NCBI GenBank assembly: GCA_016721725.1
Contig: JADKHN010000006.1
Coordinates: forward strand, 372,001-436,000
DNA from: Chitinophagaceae bacterium
GTDB taxonomy: Bacteria > Bacteroidota > Bacteroidia > Chitinophagales > Chitinophagaceae
Reading direction: 5' to 3'
Length of the DNA: 64,000 nt
The translations under genes were made by a program, and so were the position numbers. This document shows positions 17,507-26,817 of the stretch, piece by piece (the stretch's first letter is position 1; each line of letters starts with the position of its first letter). The notes beneath the pieces were generated by a model. The model was not told where the DNA came from, made no database searches, and worked only from the letters and a program-made list of their open reading frames with translations.

Positions 17507-19453
17507 ATGATCACGCAAAACACCATACAACAGATCCTCAGCCGTATCGACATCGTGGAGATCGTGGGCTCCTTCGTGAAGTTAAAGAAGCGGGGTACCA
17601 ACTACCTCGGTCTCTGTCCTTTTCACAATGAAAAAACGCCTTCATTCACGGTATCCCCGGCCAAGGAGATCTACAAATGTTTCGGGTGCGGCCGCAGCGG
17701 GAACAGCATCGGATTTCTCATGGAACATGAGAAATACAGCTATGTGGAAGCCCTGCGCTGGCTGGCGGCCAAATACAATGTGGAGATCGAGGAAACGGAG
17801 ACCAGTCCGGAGGTGAAGCAGCAGCAACTGGTGGCCGACAGCCTCTACATCATCAACCAGTATGCGCAGAAATATTTCACCGACGCCCTGATGAACAGCG
17901 AGGAAGGCCGTTCCATCGCCCTGAGCTATCTGAAAGAACGGGGTTTCCGGGAAGAGGTCATTAAGAAATTCCAGTTGGGTTATAACCCCGATACCCGGGA
18001 TGGCTTCACCAAGGCGGCGCTGGCCGCCCAATACAAGCTTGACCTGCTGCAGAAAAGCGGCTTGGTCAATGTGCGCGACGACAATGCGTATGACAATTAC
18101 CGCGGCCGTATCATTTTCCCGATCCACAACCAGAGCGGCAAAGTGCTCGGCTTTGGCGCCAGGATCATCAAGAACAACGACAAGGCCCCCAAATACATCA
18201 ATACCCCGGAGAACGAGATCTATGTCAAAAGCAAATTGCTCTATGGCGCTTATTTCGCCCGCCAGGCCATCGACAAGGCTGACGAATGCCTGCTTGTAGA
18301 AGGATATACGGATGTCGTCAGCCTACACCAGGCCGGCATCGAGAACGTCGTAGCCAGCGGAGGTACTTCCCTCACCCCCGACCAGCTCAGGCTGATCAAG
18401 AAATACACGAATAATCTCACCATCATCTACGATGGCGACAGCGCTGGTATCAAGGCGGCGCTCCGGGGGCTCGACCTGGCATTGGAAGAAAGCCTTAACG
18501 TGAAACTGGTTCTCATACCCGATAAGGAAGATCCGGATAGCTATGTGAATAAGGTGGGTGCGGCCGCATTCACTCGGTTCGTGGCGGAGAACAAAAAGGA
18601 TTTCATCCTGTTTCAACTGGGGATCGCATTACAGGATGCGGGGAACGACAGCAACCGGAAGGCCCAGGTGGTGAACCAGGTCGCTGAAACGATCTCCAAG
18701 ATCAATAAGGCCGAGGATTTCACCCGGCAACAGGATTATATCAAACAGTGCTCCGAATTATTGAAGATCGAGGAAAGCGGGCTCCATGCCCTGGTCAATA
18801 AATTCATAAGGGAAAAAGTGAGCCGCGAAGAAGGCCGGTCCTTCCGGGAGCAGCAGGAGAATGAAAAGGCCGGTACAGAACCCATGGACAATCTGCCGGG
18901 TGATGAGGTCACCGCCCTCTTCAACCGGGATGAAATGCATGAACAGGCCATGGTCAGGAGCCTGCTCGAGTTCGGATTGAAAGAATGGAAACCGGGCATC
19001 ACCATTGCCGAACATGTCTTCGGGGAGATCGAGGAAAACCAGCTCGATGAACTGATCGATAACAAAGAGCTGGTCCGTATCCTGAAAACCTATAAAGCCT
19101 GGTACGATGCCGGCATTGAACCCACGGCAAAGAATTTCCTATACCACGAGGACCTGGCGATGAGCTCCCTGGTGGTTCGGATCATGGATTTCAATTACGA
19201 GATCAGCCCCAACTGGAGCGAGCATTTTGAAGGGCATATCCCCACCCGGGATGAATTATATCTTGAAGAGGTCTTTTCCACCCTCAACTACCTGAAACTG
19301 CGAAAAATCAAGAGGCTGATCGACGAGAATCAGCGCGACCTGGAAAGATCAACTACCCCGGAAGATCAAATGGTATTGGTGCAGACCCACCATCATCTTA
19401 AACGACTGGAGATCGAGTTGACGAAAAAGCTGGGAACAGTGATATTCAGATGA
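17507..19453 (+). CDS. dnaG: DNA primase DnaG
   Basis: 648 residues. It synthesises the RNA primers for DNA replication. The N-terminal CHC2 zinc finger has Cys37, His40, Cys58 and Cys61 (CPFH...CFGC). The catalytic core follows, with the TOPRIM fold: LLVEGYTDV places the metal-site Glu at 265, and IYDGDSAG supplies Asp309 and Asp311. The C-terminal region (about 450-648) is helical and should contain the helicase-interacting domain, although it is poorly conserved. The length is normal for the family. It is divergent from a TPR gene and stands alone, without rpoD beside it as in some other phyla. Confidence 0.97.
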   Translation: MITQNTIQQILSRIDIVEIVGSFVKLKKRGTNYLGLCPFHNEKTPSFTVSPAKEIYKCFGCGRSGNSIGFLMEHEKYSYVEALRWLAAKYNVEIEETETSPEVKQQQLVADSLYIINQYAQKYFTDALMNSEEGRSIALSYLKERGFREEVIKKFQLGYNPDTRDGFTKAALAAQYKLDLLQKSGLVNVRDDNAYDNYRGRIIFPIHNQSGKVLGFGARIIKNNDKAPKYINTPENEIYVKSKLLYGAYFARQAIDKADECLLVEGYTDVVSLHQAGIENVVASGGTSLTPDQLRLIKKYTNNLTIIYDGDSAGIKAALRGLDLALEESLNVKLVLIPDKEDPDSYVNKVGAAAFTRFVAENKKDFILFQLGIALQDAGNDSNRKAQVVNQVAETISKINKAEDFTRQQDYIKQCSELLKIEESGLHALVNKFIREKVSREEGRSFREQQENEKAGTEPMDNLPGDEVTALFNRDEMHEQAMVRSLLEFGLKEWKPGITIAEHVFGEIEENQLDELIDNKELVRILKTYKAWYDAGIEPTAKNFLYHEDLAMSSLVVRIMDFNYEISPNWSEHFEGHIPTRDELYLEEVFSTLNYLKLRKIKRLIDENQRDLERSTTPEDQMVLVQTHHHLKRLEIELTKKLGTVIFR

Positions 19454-19495
19454 AGAAGGCTATAGGAATATCAGTGAGTCACAATAATTATTTTG

Positions 19496-19520
19496 AATTA
19501 TGAATGTTGAATTCATAATT
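19496..19520. terminator. A/T-rich hairpin between convergent genes
   Basis: AATTATGAAT and ATTCATAATT form a perfect 10-bp stem around GTTGA, in an A/T-rich stretch between dnaG and the YdeI/OmdA-type gene. No clear T run follows, so termination is only a guess; the stretch also resembles a short A/T intergenic repeat. Confidence 0.35.
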
Positions 19521-19545
19521 TAAAATTTAAAATTCACAACAGGCT

Positions 19546-20208
19546 TTACTTGTCATTGAAATTCTTCTTCCCCGCAGTCAGTTTCTCCATGGTCGTCTCC
19601 AGCCTGCGTGCCCGTGTTTCTTCCCTTTTCGCGCTGGCGATCCATTCCACGTATTCACGCCGATGCGAAAAAGCCAGGGATTGAAAGAATGCTGCGGCAG
19701 GCTCATTCTCTTCAAGCAGCGTTTGCAGTTCACTGGGAACTTCCACGGTCCTGTTCTTATAGTCAACACCCGGAGCCGGGTTCGAACTGCTGAAACTGGC
19801 AGGCCTTTTGTCTGCACCCTCCAGGGGCTTGATGAAACGAACGGCGCTCCAGACATTGTCCATCGCGATGGATCGGACGCTCTCATACCCATAATCAGCG
19901 ATGAAATCCCAACTCGCGTCGCGGCTGAGGTCACTGGCGATCTTTGAAGTGCGCTTGGGATAAGCGATCCATAACTTGGCCTCCGGTTGTAAAGAAGGCA
20001 ATACTTCCTTTAAAATGCCCTGCAATTGTTGCTGGCTGACCGCGAACACGAGAGCGAAATCGATGCGCCTGCTTTTCAGCAGCGGAGTCAGGTTCTTGGC
20101 AAAAGACAGTTTGATGAATTGTTTCTCAATGGATGAAGGGAGGCCCTGGATCAGCAGGTTTCTCTCCTCTTTCAATTGCAACTTTTCGATCAACGTTAGG
20201 GAAGACAT
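19546..20208 (-). CDS. YdeI/OmpD-associated (OmdA) family protein
   Basis: 220 residues. The C-terminal 60 residues (roughly 155-215) match the bacteriocin-protection / OmdA family: AAAFFQSLAFSHRREYVEWI followed by SAKREETRARRLETTMEKL. The N-terminal 130 residues include KLWIAYPK and a Trp-containing segment, resembling the DUF3052-like domain often fused to OmdA domains. The biochemical function of the family is not established. No signal peptide is seen, so it is probably cytoplasmic. It is convergent with dnaG. Confidence 0.75.
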   Translation of the reverse strand: MSSLTLIEKLQLKEERNLLIQGLPSSIEKQFIKLSFAKNLTPLLKSRRIDFALVFAVSQQQLQGILKEVLPSLQPEAKLWIAYPKRTSKIASDLSRDASWDFIADYGYESVRSIAMDNVWSAVRFIKPLEGADKRPASFSSSNPAPGVDYKNRTVEVPSELQTLLEENEPAAAFFQSLAFSHRREYVEWIASAKREETRARRLETTMEKLTAGKKNFNDK

Positions 20209-20317
20209 AAGCAGTTGGTCAGTTTAAGTTAAAAAAACTAAGACCGTGTTCCAATTATTCAAGTTTCGGAACGATAAAATTAAACAAAATCAACCGCAGA
20301 TAAAAGCAAAAGCGCAA

Positions 20318-20341
20318 AAAAACTCCGGCTTTACCGGAGTT
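20318..20341 (-). terminator. Terminator of the M48 protease gene
   Basis: AACTCCGG (20321-20328) and CCGGAGTT (20334-20341) pair around a five-base loop. On the minus strand the stem is followed by a run of T residues. It lies 20 bp past the stop of the M48 gene. Confidence 0.8.
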
Positions 20342-20360
20342 TATGAGACTGTTGGACGGA

Positions 20361-21173
20361 TTATTTGTTCGGACCTACCGGCTTATAATAGCTAAGGGCT
20401 TCATCCATATAGCTTTGCAACTTGGCGATCCGGTTCTCGTCCGACGGATGTGTGGCCAGGAATTCCGGGGGCTTGTTCGATCCGCCGGCAACCGACATCC
20501 TTTGCCAGAATGGTACGGCCTCCCGGGGATTATATCCGGCCATGGCCGCGAAATTCAATCCGAAATGATCCGCTTCATATTCCTGTTTGCGGGAATTGGG
20601 CAATAACACCCCGATCTGGGCTGTCGGCGCGAATACGCTATTGAAGATGCTGTTGGCCTTCTGGTTATTGGAGGTGAAGATATTTCCCGCGATCTCCAAT
20701 CCCTGGGCAAGGGCTACCTGGCTGATCCTTTCGTTGCCGTGATGGGCTACGGCATGGGTGATCTCGTGACCCAGCACCACGGCCAGGGCCGCTTCATTTT
20801 GAGTGATGGGCAGGAGTCCGGTATAAACCACCACTTTTCCACCGGGCATACACCAGGCATTCACTTCCTTGTTGTCAACCAGGTTGAATTCCCACTGGTA
20901 TCCATTCAATTCACTCGCGAGCCCTTTCTGGGTATAATAATCGGTAATGGCCTTGGAGATGCGGTTACCCACCCGCTTGACCATTTCGGCATCCTTATTG
21001 GCTGAGGTACTCAGCACCTTGCTTTGTGAAAGGAAGGATTTATACTCGGTAACGGCCTGTTGTTGCAAGGTCTCTTCCGGGAACAGGGCCAGTTGTTTTC
21101 TGCCGGTCACGGAGTTGGTGCTGCAGCTGTAAAAAAGCGGCAGACCCATCATTAAAAACAAGATCTTTTTCAT
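20361..21173 (-). CDS. M48-family metallopeptidase, lipoprotein
   Basis: 270 residues. A lipoprotein signal (MKKILFLMMGLPLFYSC) places Cys17 at the membrane anchor. HEITHAVAHHGNERIS in the middle contains the HExxH zinc motif (HEITH), and the downstream EYEADHFGLNFAAMAGY supplies the third ligand Glu and is typical of the BepA/LoiP/YcaL branch of M48 proteases. Those enzymes act on misfolded or misassembled outer-membrane proteins in the periplasm; the same role here is by analogy. Unlike BepA there is no TPR tail: the protein stops after the protease domain. It is a single gene with its own terminator. Confidence 0.9.
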   Translation of the reverse strand: MKKILFLMMGLPLFYSCSTNSVTGRKQLALFPEETLQQQAVTEYKSFLSQSKVLSTSANKDAEMVKRVGNRISKAITDYYTQKGLASELNGYQWEFNLVDNKEVNAWCMPGGKVVVYTGLLPITQNEAALAVVLGHEITHAVAHHGNERISQVALAQGLEIAGNIFTSNNQKANSIFNSVFAPTAQIGVLLPNSRKQEYEADHFGLNFAAMAGYNPREAVPFWQRMSVAGGSNKPPEFLATHPSDENRIAKLQSYMDEALSYYKPVGPNK

Positions 21174-21289
21174 TTTAGGCGGGGTTTAATATCCAGGTGA
21201 TCAATTGGCGTACCAATTTCATATCACTGAAATTACAAAATGTAATGTTTAGTTAAGTTCTTTTTTCAGGAAATCATACGAGTTTGGAA

Positions 21290-21943
21290 TCAATCGTGCC
21301 GCCTGCGGGATTTTCTTCTGTCGCGGTGCTTCAGGATGGGCATCCTGCTTTCCACACCTTTCAGGATGCGGCCGATATTCTTTTGATGGGTAAAAACGAC
21401 CAGGGCGGCTACCAGCAGTGCGAAAACCCGGTACATCACCTCGTGTTCATTCCAGATCCAAAGCACACAAATCGGCAGGGCGATGGCCGCTAAAATGGAA
21501 CTCAGCGATACATAACGGGTCAGGTATAATACCAGGAGAAAGACTCCGATACAACTCACCGCAACTACCGGCTGCACGGTGAGGATCATGCCGAATAATG
21601 TGGCGACCCCCTTTCCGCCGCGAAAACCGGCGAAGATGGGGAAGATATGGCCGATCACGGCGGATAAGCCCAGGCCGATCATGAAATTGATCCGCTCCAG
21701 TTCATTGTGCTGATAATAGGAAATGAAGTTATACAGCAATACGGCACAGATGCCTTTCAGTATATCCAGTATCATGACCATGGTGCCGTAACGAGAGCCC
21801 AATACCCTGAACGTGTTGGTGGCGCCCATATTGCCGCTTCCATAGTCGCGGATATCGATGCCGAAAAAACGTTTGCTGATGATCAGAGCGGTTGGAATAG
21901 AACCAATGAAGTAGGCAACAATGATCAGGATTAATTCTTTCAT
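21290..21943 (-). CDS. plsY: Glycerol-3-phosphate acyltransferase PlsY
   Basis: 217 residues of an integral membrane protein with about five hydrophobic segments. It transfers an acyl group from acyl phosphate to glycerol 3-phosphate, the first step of phospholipid synthesis. The family motifs are visible: GSIPTA near residue 15, the DIRDYGSGNMGATN block at about 31-44 and the phosphate-binding GFRGGKGVAT at about 107-116. Length is normal. It has its own upstream -7 element at 21973-21980. Confidence 0.96.
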   Translation of the reverse strand: MKELILIIVAYFIGSIPTALIISKRFFGIDIRDYGSGNMGATNTFRVLGSRYGTMVMILDILKGICAVLLYNFISYYQHNELERINFMIGLGLSAVIGHIFPIFAGFRGGKGVATLFGMILTVQPVVAVSCIGVFLLVLYLTRYVSLSSILAAIALPICVLWIWNEHEVMYRVFALLVAALVVFTHQKNIGRILKGVESRMPILKHRDRRKSRRRHD

Positions 21944-21972
21944 CCGGTTTCCTTAGCTTGAGTTGAAGAATA

Positions 21973-21980
21973 CAAAAATA
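21973..21980 (-). promoter_or_regulatory. Putative -7 element for plsY
   Basis: TATTTTTG on the minus strand fits TAnnTTTG and lies about 30 bp before the plsY start. Confidence 0.5.
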
Positions 21981-22080
21981 CTGAAAAAACCAGCAATTAA
22001 CGATTTATTAATGAACCGGGCACAGGATGTGGACATTGATCATAATACATTCATTTATAACCCGATAGGACTCAGCCAAA

Positions 22081-22899
22081 CTAGCTCATCTTCCGTACGT
22101 GCAGACAGATCCAGTCGCCCTTTTGTGTGATGGAAACGCATAAGAAACCGGCTTTGGCCAGGGCGGAAAATAAAACCAGTTCATCCGACTTCAGGAACCC
22201 GCTCAGGTATACCTCAGTGGTAACCGAAGAAGCCCTGACGATAGCGGGAAGATTGGCCAGGATCACATTCAGGTTGATATTGGCCAGGATGACATCGAAG
22301 GATTCATTCTCGGGCAGGGTATCGGCCTTACAGATCTCGATCCGGGTACATCCATTGGAACCGATATTCTCTTTTGCGTTATCGATACTCCAGTCATCAT
22401 GATCGATCGCAAGTACCCGGGAAGCTCCCATTTTTTCGGCCAGGATGGCGAGGATACCGGTTCCGGTCCCGAAATCCAATACGGTCTTCCCGTCAAATTT
22501 CACCCTGGACATCTGCTCCAGCATCAGGTAAGTAGTGGCGTGATGACCGGTGCCAAAGCTCATTTTGGGCATGATGACGATCTCGTAACGGGTCGTTGAA
22601 GAGTCCGTGTGAAAGGGGGCCCTTACAGATACGAAATCGCCGACGACGATCGGGTTGAAACTATGCTCCCACTGTTCATTCCAGTTACGCGGTGCGATAC
22701 GGGTCCTGCTGAACTTAACGTGCAGAGTTTCAGTAAGGGCATTCAATTGGGTTTCATCCAGTGAGCATTCGGGAATGAATGCCTTCAAATGCCCTGTTGT
22801 TTCTTCAAATCCTTCAAATCCGGCCTCGGTCAGTAAGGCGATGAGTATTTCACCCTGTTCCGGGCTGTCGGGTTCAAAATCAAATTCCAGGTGATCCAT
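22081..22899 (-). CDS. prmA: Ribosomal protein L11 methyltransferase PrmA
   Basis: 272 residues. It uses S-adenosylmethionine to methylate ribosomal protein L11. The N-terminal L11-recognition domain is followed by a class I methyltransferase fold: VLDFGTGTGILAI is motif I (about 138-150), DHDD follows as the acidic end of beta 2, and DVILANINLNVI carries the family-specific NIN motif after beta 4. Its start lies downstream of the terminator of pnp, so it is read separately. Confidence 0.95.
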   Translation of the reverse strand: MDHLEFDFEPDSPEQGEILIALLTEAGFEGFEETTGHLKAFIPECSLDETQLNALTETLHVKFSRTRIAPRNWNEQWEHSFNPIVVGDFVSVRAPFHTDSSTTRYEIVIMPKMSFGTGHHATTYLMLEQMSRVKFDGKTVLDFGTGTGILAILAEKMGASRVLAIDHDDWSIDNAKENIGSNGCTRIEICKADTLPENESFDVILANINLNVILANLPAIVRASSVTTEVYLSGFLKSDELVLFSALAKAGFLCVSITQKGDWICLHVRKMS

Positions 22900-22941
22900 A
22901 CGTTTTGGTTTTGCAGAAGAGTGTAAATCTAACCATAAAAA

Positions 22942-22968
22942 AACCGTCCTGGTTTATTCAGGACGGTT
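22942..22968 (-). terminator. Terminator of pnp
   Basis: AACCGTCCT and AGGACGGTT form a perfect nine-base stem; on the minus strand the stem is followed by a T-rich run. It lies just after the pnp stop codon. Confidence 0.85.
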
Positions 22969-22983
22969 CGCTATGTTTTTTTA

Positions 22984-25131
22984 TCAGGCCTTTTGCTCTC
23001 CCTGCTGGGGCCTTGGCTGGGCTTCAGGCTTTGGGATCAGGGCCTTGCGGCTTAATTTGAATTTGCCGGTCTTCGGATCGATGTCGAGCAGTTTCACTTT
23101 CACCTTGTCGCCTTCCCTGAACACGCCTTCCATGGTCTCCAGTCGCTTCCAGCTGATCTCACTGATGTGGAGCAAGCCTTCCTTCTTGGGCAGGAATTCG
23201 ATAAAGGCGCCGAATTCCTTGATGCTCTTCACGGTCCCTTCATAAGTATCGCCAACGACCGGTACGGCTACCAGGCCATTGATCCAGGCTACCGCCTTAT
23301 CAAGACTTGTCTTCTCTTTGGAGAAAATGCTCACTTCACCGTGGTTGTCCACTTCTTCTATATTGATCGTAGCTCCTGTTTCACGCTGGATCTCCTGGAT
23401 CACTTTACCACCTGGCCCGATCACGGCGCCGATATATTCTTTGTCAATGATCAGTTTTACCATTCTTGGCGCATGCGGCTTCACTTCCGGCCTGGCGGCA
23501 GGGGTGCAGTTGTACATGGCGTCGAGGATATGCATACGGCCTTTCTTGGCCTGTGCCAGGGCCTGGCGCATGACGTCCATGCTCAGTCCATCCACTTTGA
23601 TATCCATCTGGACACCGCAAATACCGTCACGTGTTCCGGTCACTTTGAAATCCATATCACCCAGGTGGTCCTCATCTCCGAGGATATCGGTCAGGATGGC
23701 GAAACTATCACCTTTCTTGATCAGTCCCATCGCGACGCCACTCACGTGTTTGGCCAGGGGAACACCCGCATCCATCAGCGCCAGCGAACCGGCACAAACG
23801 GTAGCCATGGAAGAAGAACCATTGCTCTCGAGGATATCGCTGACAACCCGTACGGTATAAGGATACTCGCTGCCAGGCATCATTTTCTTGAGGGAACGCA
23901 TGGCCAGGTTACCATGACCCACTTCGCGACGGCCAACACCCCTCATCATCTTGACCTCACCGGTTGAGAATGGAGGGAAATTATAATGCAGGAAGAATTT
24001 TGAATAGTCAGACCTGTGGGCGCTTTCGATCAGCACTTCATCTAAAGGAGTTCCCAGGGTAACTGTTGTAAGTGACTGGGTCTCACCTCTTGTGAACAAA
24101 GCCGAACCGTGCGGAGTTGGAAGGATATCGATCTCCATGGCGAGGCTACGGATGTCTTCGGTACCCCTTCCGTCCAAACGTTTTCTTTCGTTCAGGATCA
24201 TGTCACGAACCACGTAATATTGCAGGTCGCCGTAGTAATGTCCGATCAGGGCTTTGTCCTCGTCAGATAATTCTTCGCCCAGGTAGGCGACCACTTCAGC
24301 CTTCAGGGCTTCAAAGGCATCGCTGCGGTCGTGCTTGGCAGAGGCTGCAGAAGCGATGGCATATACTTTATCCTTGGCAAATGCCGTGATCTTCTCATTC
24401 AGTTCTTCGTTGCGGTATGGCTTGGTATACTCTCTTTTGGTGTTGCTACCCACCAGGTCGCGCAGGTCTTCCTGGGCTTTTACCTGGACCTTCACGGCTT
24501 CGTGTGCCAGTTCGATGGCTTTCACGAGGTCTTCTTCCTGGCACTCATTGCTCTCTCCTTCCACCATCATGATGTTCTTGTCGGTGGCAGCGATGATGAA
24601 TTCGATATCAGAAGCGGCCAGTTGGGTACGGGTGGGGTTGACGATCATCTCGCCATTCACCCTGCCGATGCGTACTTCAGAAATGATCTCCTGAATGGGA
24701 ATATCCGAAACAGCCAATGCGGCCGAGGCAGCGAGGCAGGCCAGTGAATCGGGCATTACTTCATCATCAGAAGAAATGAGCGAAACCAGTACCTGGACTT
24801 CGCAGAGATAATCTTCCGGGAACAAAGGCCTCAGGGCCCTGTCGATCAAACGGGAGGTCAGGATCTCATAGTCATTCAAACGGGCTTCCCTTTTGAAGAA
24901 AGAGCCCGGGATACGTCCGGCTGAACCGAACTTCTCCTGGTAATCGACCGAGAGGGGGAAAAAACTTTGTCCGGCTTTTGGTTCTTTATTGGCGACCACG
25001 GTAGCCAACAGGATACAATTGCCCTGGCGAACGGTAACGGATCCATCGGCCTGGCGGGCCAATTTTCCCGTTTCGATGGTGACCATACGGCCACCGCCTA
25101 TATCAAATGTGATTGATTTGGGATCTAACAT
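22984..25131 (-). CDS. pnp: Polyribonucleotide nucleotidyltransferase (PNPase)
   Basis: 715 residues. It degrades RNA phosphorolytically from the 3' end and can add heteropolymeric tails. There are two RNase PH domains (about 10-230 and 300-530) with the helical linker between them. FSTGEVKMMRGVGRREVGHG belongs to the second, active core. A KH domain follows (IIDKEYIGAVIGPGGKVIQ, GPGGK loop) and then an S1 domain (YEGTVKSIKEFGAFIEF ... LLHISEIS). Length is typical. It lies downstream of rpsO in the same orientation, the conserved rpsO-pnp order. Hairpins in the intergenic space could be sites of processing or autoregulation, as is known for pnp leaders in other bacteria. Confidence 0.98.
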   Translation of the reverse strand: MLDPKSITFDIGGGRMVTIETGKLARQADGSVTVRQGNCILLATVVANKEPKAGQSFFPLSVDYQEKFGSAGRIPGSFFKREARLNDYEILTSRLIDRALRPLFPEDYLCEVQVLVSLISSDDEVMPDSLACLAASAALAVSDIPIQEIISEVRIGRVNGEMIVNPTRTQLAASDIEFIIAATDKNIMMVEGESNECQEEDLVKAIELAHEAVKVQVKAQEDLRDLVGSNTKREYTKPYRNEELNEKITAFAKDKVYAIASAASAKHDRSDAFEALKAEVVAYLGEELSDEDKALIGHYYGDLQYYVVRDMILNERKRLDGRGTEDIRSLAMEIDILPTPHGSALFTRGETQSLTTVTLGTPLDEVLIESAHRSDYSKFFLHYNFPPFSTGEVKMMRGVGRREVGHGNLAMRSLKKMMPGSEYPYTVRVVSDILESNGSSSMATVCAGSLALMDAGVPLAKHVSGVAMGLIKKGDSFAILTDILGDEDHLGDMDFKVTGTRDGICGVQMDIKVDGLSMDVMRQALAQAKKGRMHILDAMYNCTPAARPEVKPHAPRMVKLIIDKEYIGAVIGPGGKVIQEIQRETGATINIEEVDNHGEVSIFSKEKTSLDKAVAWINGLVAVPVVGDTYEGTVKSIKEFGAFIEFLPKKEGLLHISEISWKRLETMEGVFREGDKVKVKLLDIDPKTGKFKLSRKALIPKPEAQPRPQQGEQKA

Positions 25132-25149
25132 AACTTGAATGTTTTTAAA

Positions 25150-25167
25150 GTTTGCGGTATTGCAAAC
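25150..25167 (-). promoter_or_regulatory. Leader hairpin of pnp
   Basis: GTTTGC and GCAAAC form a perfect six-base stem around GGTATT, just upstream of the pnp start. It may be a processing or regulatory structure; no direct evidence beyond complementarity. Confidence 0.35.
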
Positions 25168-25184
25168 CGTGTGTCAAAAGAATA

Positions 25185-25216
25185 ATTCCCAACCATTGAA
25201 AAATGAAGTTGGGAAT
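25185..25216 (-). terminator. Hairpin after rpsO
   Basis: ATTCCCAAC (25185-25193) and GTTGGGAAT (25208-25216) pair perfectly; on the minus strand the stem is followed by the T-rich ATTATTCTTTT. It probably attenuates transcription between rpsO and pnp. Confidence 0.6.
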
Positions 25217-25242
25217 ATTCGTAACTTATTGTTTGAAAAATG

Positions 25243-25515
25243 CTATTTACGGAGGCCCAATTTCTCGATCAAAGCCCGGTATCCGGCCAGGTCGTGCTTG
25301 CTGAGATAGGTCAACAGCCTTTTACGCTGTCCAACCATCTTCATCAAACCGCGTTGGGTCGAGAAATCTTTTTTGTTGATCTTCAGGTGATCTGAAATGT
25401 GGTTGATACGCTCGGTCAGCAAAGCGATCTGGCCCTCGATAGAGCCGGTGTTTTTGGGGGAAGCTCCAAAATTGCTGAAAATGGAGGCTGTTTTTTCTTT
25501 TGTTAAATAAGGCAT
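25243..25515 (-). CDS. rpsO: 30S ribosomal protein S15
   Basis: 90 residues, the usual S15 length. It binds the 16S rRNA three-way junction early in 30S assembly. Family landmarks are the GSIEGQIALLTERINHISDHLK helix and the following RGLMKMVGQRKRLLTYL segment with its RNA-contacting basic residues. It has its own -7 element and a small hairpin in the leader, and is followed by pnp. Confidence 0.98.
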   Translation of the reverse strand: MPYLTKEKTASIFSNFGASPKNTGSIEGQIALLTERINHISDHLKINKKDFSTQRGLMKMVGQRKRLLTYLSKHDLAGYRALIEKLGLRK

Positions 25516-25532
25516 TTAATTGTGTTTTTACT

Positions 25533-25550
25533 GGCTCCCGGATTGGAGCC
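25533..25550 (-). promoter_or_regulatory. Hairpin in the rpsO leader
   Basis: GGCTCC and GGAGCC pair around a six-base loop, 18-35 bp before the rpsO start and downstream of its putative promoter, so it would be in the 5' UTR. S15 represses its own translation through leader structures in several phyla; whether this hairpin does so is inference. Confidence 0.4.
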
Positions 25551-25573
25551 GTTTTAGTTTTTTATTTCGGGTG

Positions 25574-25581
25574 CAAAACTA
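25574..25581 (-). promoter_or_regulatory. Putative -7 element for rpsO
   Basis: TAGTTTTG on the minus strand fits TAnnTTTG, about 60 bp before the rpsO start. Confidence 0.5.
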
Positions 25582-25701
25582 CACAATTAAATCCGTTTTT
25601 AGCGGAGAAATGGGGATTTTTTTTGAATATTGCCTGATAATTCAGGTCTGATTCGCAATCTTTTACCCTTTTTTACCCAAAATGCCGATCAGCACAACCG
25701 C

Positions 25702-26808
25702 ATGACCAAACCCAGGAGGATCCTTTTTACCGTCACCAATGATCTGAACCATGATCAGCGCATGATCCGGATCTGCAGTTCACTGGCCAATGCGGGCTAT
25801 GAGATCTTGCTGATCGGGGCCCGGAATAAGCGATCCTTACCCCTGTCCACAATGCCTTACCGCCAAGTCCGCCTCTGGCCTGTATTCTCCCGGGGCTTCG
25901 GCTTTTATGCGTCCTATAACCTGCAGTTGTTCTTCACCCTCCTGTTCACCCGTTGCGACGCGTATTGCGGGATCGACCTCGATACCCTCCTCCCCGTCTG
26001 GCTGGTATCCCGGATCCGGGGAAAGGCCAGGGTCTATGACGCCCATGAGTTCTTCTCCCAGCAAAAAGAAGTGATCACCCGGCCCCGCATACACCGGTTT
26101 TGGAAAGGAATGGAAAAAAGCCTGGTGCCCCGGTTCAAAAACGGTTATACGGTCAGCCAGGGCATCGCGGAGGAATTCACCAGCTTGTATGGCGTGCATT
26201 ATATCCTGGTCCGGAACCTGCCCCTTTTAAAACCTTTTCCCGGATCGTCCCGGGCAAAAAACAGGATCCTCCTCTACCAGGGCGCAGTGAATGAAGCCCG
26301 TGGACTGGAGTTCCTGGTGCCGGCGATGGCACAGATCGATGCCGAACTGCATATTTACGGGGATGGGAATTTTCTGGAAGACCTAAAAAAATTGATCCTT
26401 TCAAACAATCTGTCCAACAAAGTGTTGCTCCATGGGATGCGCAGGCCGGAGGAACTGGAAAAAATAACCCCTGAAGCTTTTATCGGGTTGAACCTGGTGG
26501 AGAACACCGGATCGAACCAGTATCATTCCCTGGCCAATAAATTCTTTGATTATATCCACGGCGGGATACCCCAGGTGACCATGAATTTCCCGGAATACCG
26601 GAGGATCAATGAGGCATTTGAAGTGGCGGTACTGATCGATGACCTGGAGATCAAAAGCATCGTGGAGGCCATTCAGCGATTACAGAATGAAAAGGGCCTT
26701 CATTCCAGGCTGGCGGAGAATTGTCTCAGGGCCCGGCAAACCCTGAACTGGCAACTGGAAGAACCGGTCCTTTTGAAATTCTACCGGGATCTGTTTGAGC
26801 ACAAATGA
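25702..26808 (+). CDS. GT4-type glycosyltransferase
   Basis: 368 residues from the ATG at 25702; a TTG at 25630 is in frame but adds 24 residues ahead of the first Rossmann strand (RRILFTVTNDLNHDQRM). The protein has two Rossmann-like halves. The N-terminal half carries DAYCGIDLDTLLPVWLVS and RVYDAHEFFSQQKEV, a pattern common in GT-B fold sugar transferases; the C-terminal half has ILLYQGAVNEARGLEFLVPAM, where the activated sugar is bound, and the acidic region around FIGLNLVEN. Donor and acceptor are unknown. It lies nine bases upstream of a second glycosyltransferase, so the pair probably acts on the same surface glycan. Confidence 0.8.
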   Translation: MTKPRRILFTVTNDLNHDQRMIRICSSLANAGYEILLIGARNKRSLPLSTMPYRQVRLWPVFSRGFGFYASYNLQLFFTLLFTRCDAYCGIDLDTLLPVWLVSRIRGKARVYDAHEFFSQQKEVITRPRIHRFWKGMEKSLVPRFKNGYTVSQGIAEEFTSLYGVHYILVRNLPLLKPFPGSSRAKNRILLYQGAVNEARGLEFLVPAMAQIDAELHIYGDGNFLEDLKKLILSNNLSNKVLLHGMRRPEELEKITPEAFIGLNLVENTGSNQYHSLANKFFDYIHGGIPQVTMNFPEYRRINEAFEVAVLIDDLEIKSIVEAIQRLQNEKGLHSRLAENCLRARQTLNWQLEEPVLLKFYRDLFEHK

Positions 26809-26817
26809 CCCATAAAT

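Noticed and set aside
23167..23967. A long plus-strand open frame (266 codons) opposite pnp
   Set aside because: It lies entirely antisense to a highly conserved PNPase, has no family similarity and looks like composition of the reverse complement.
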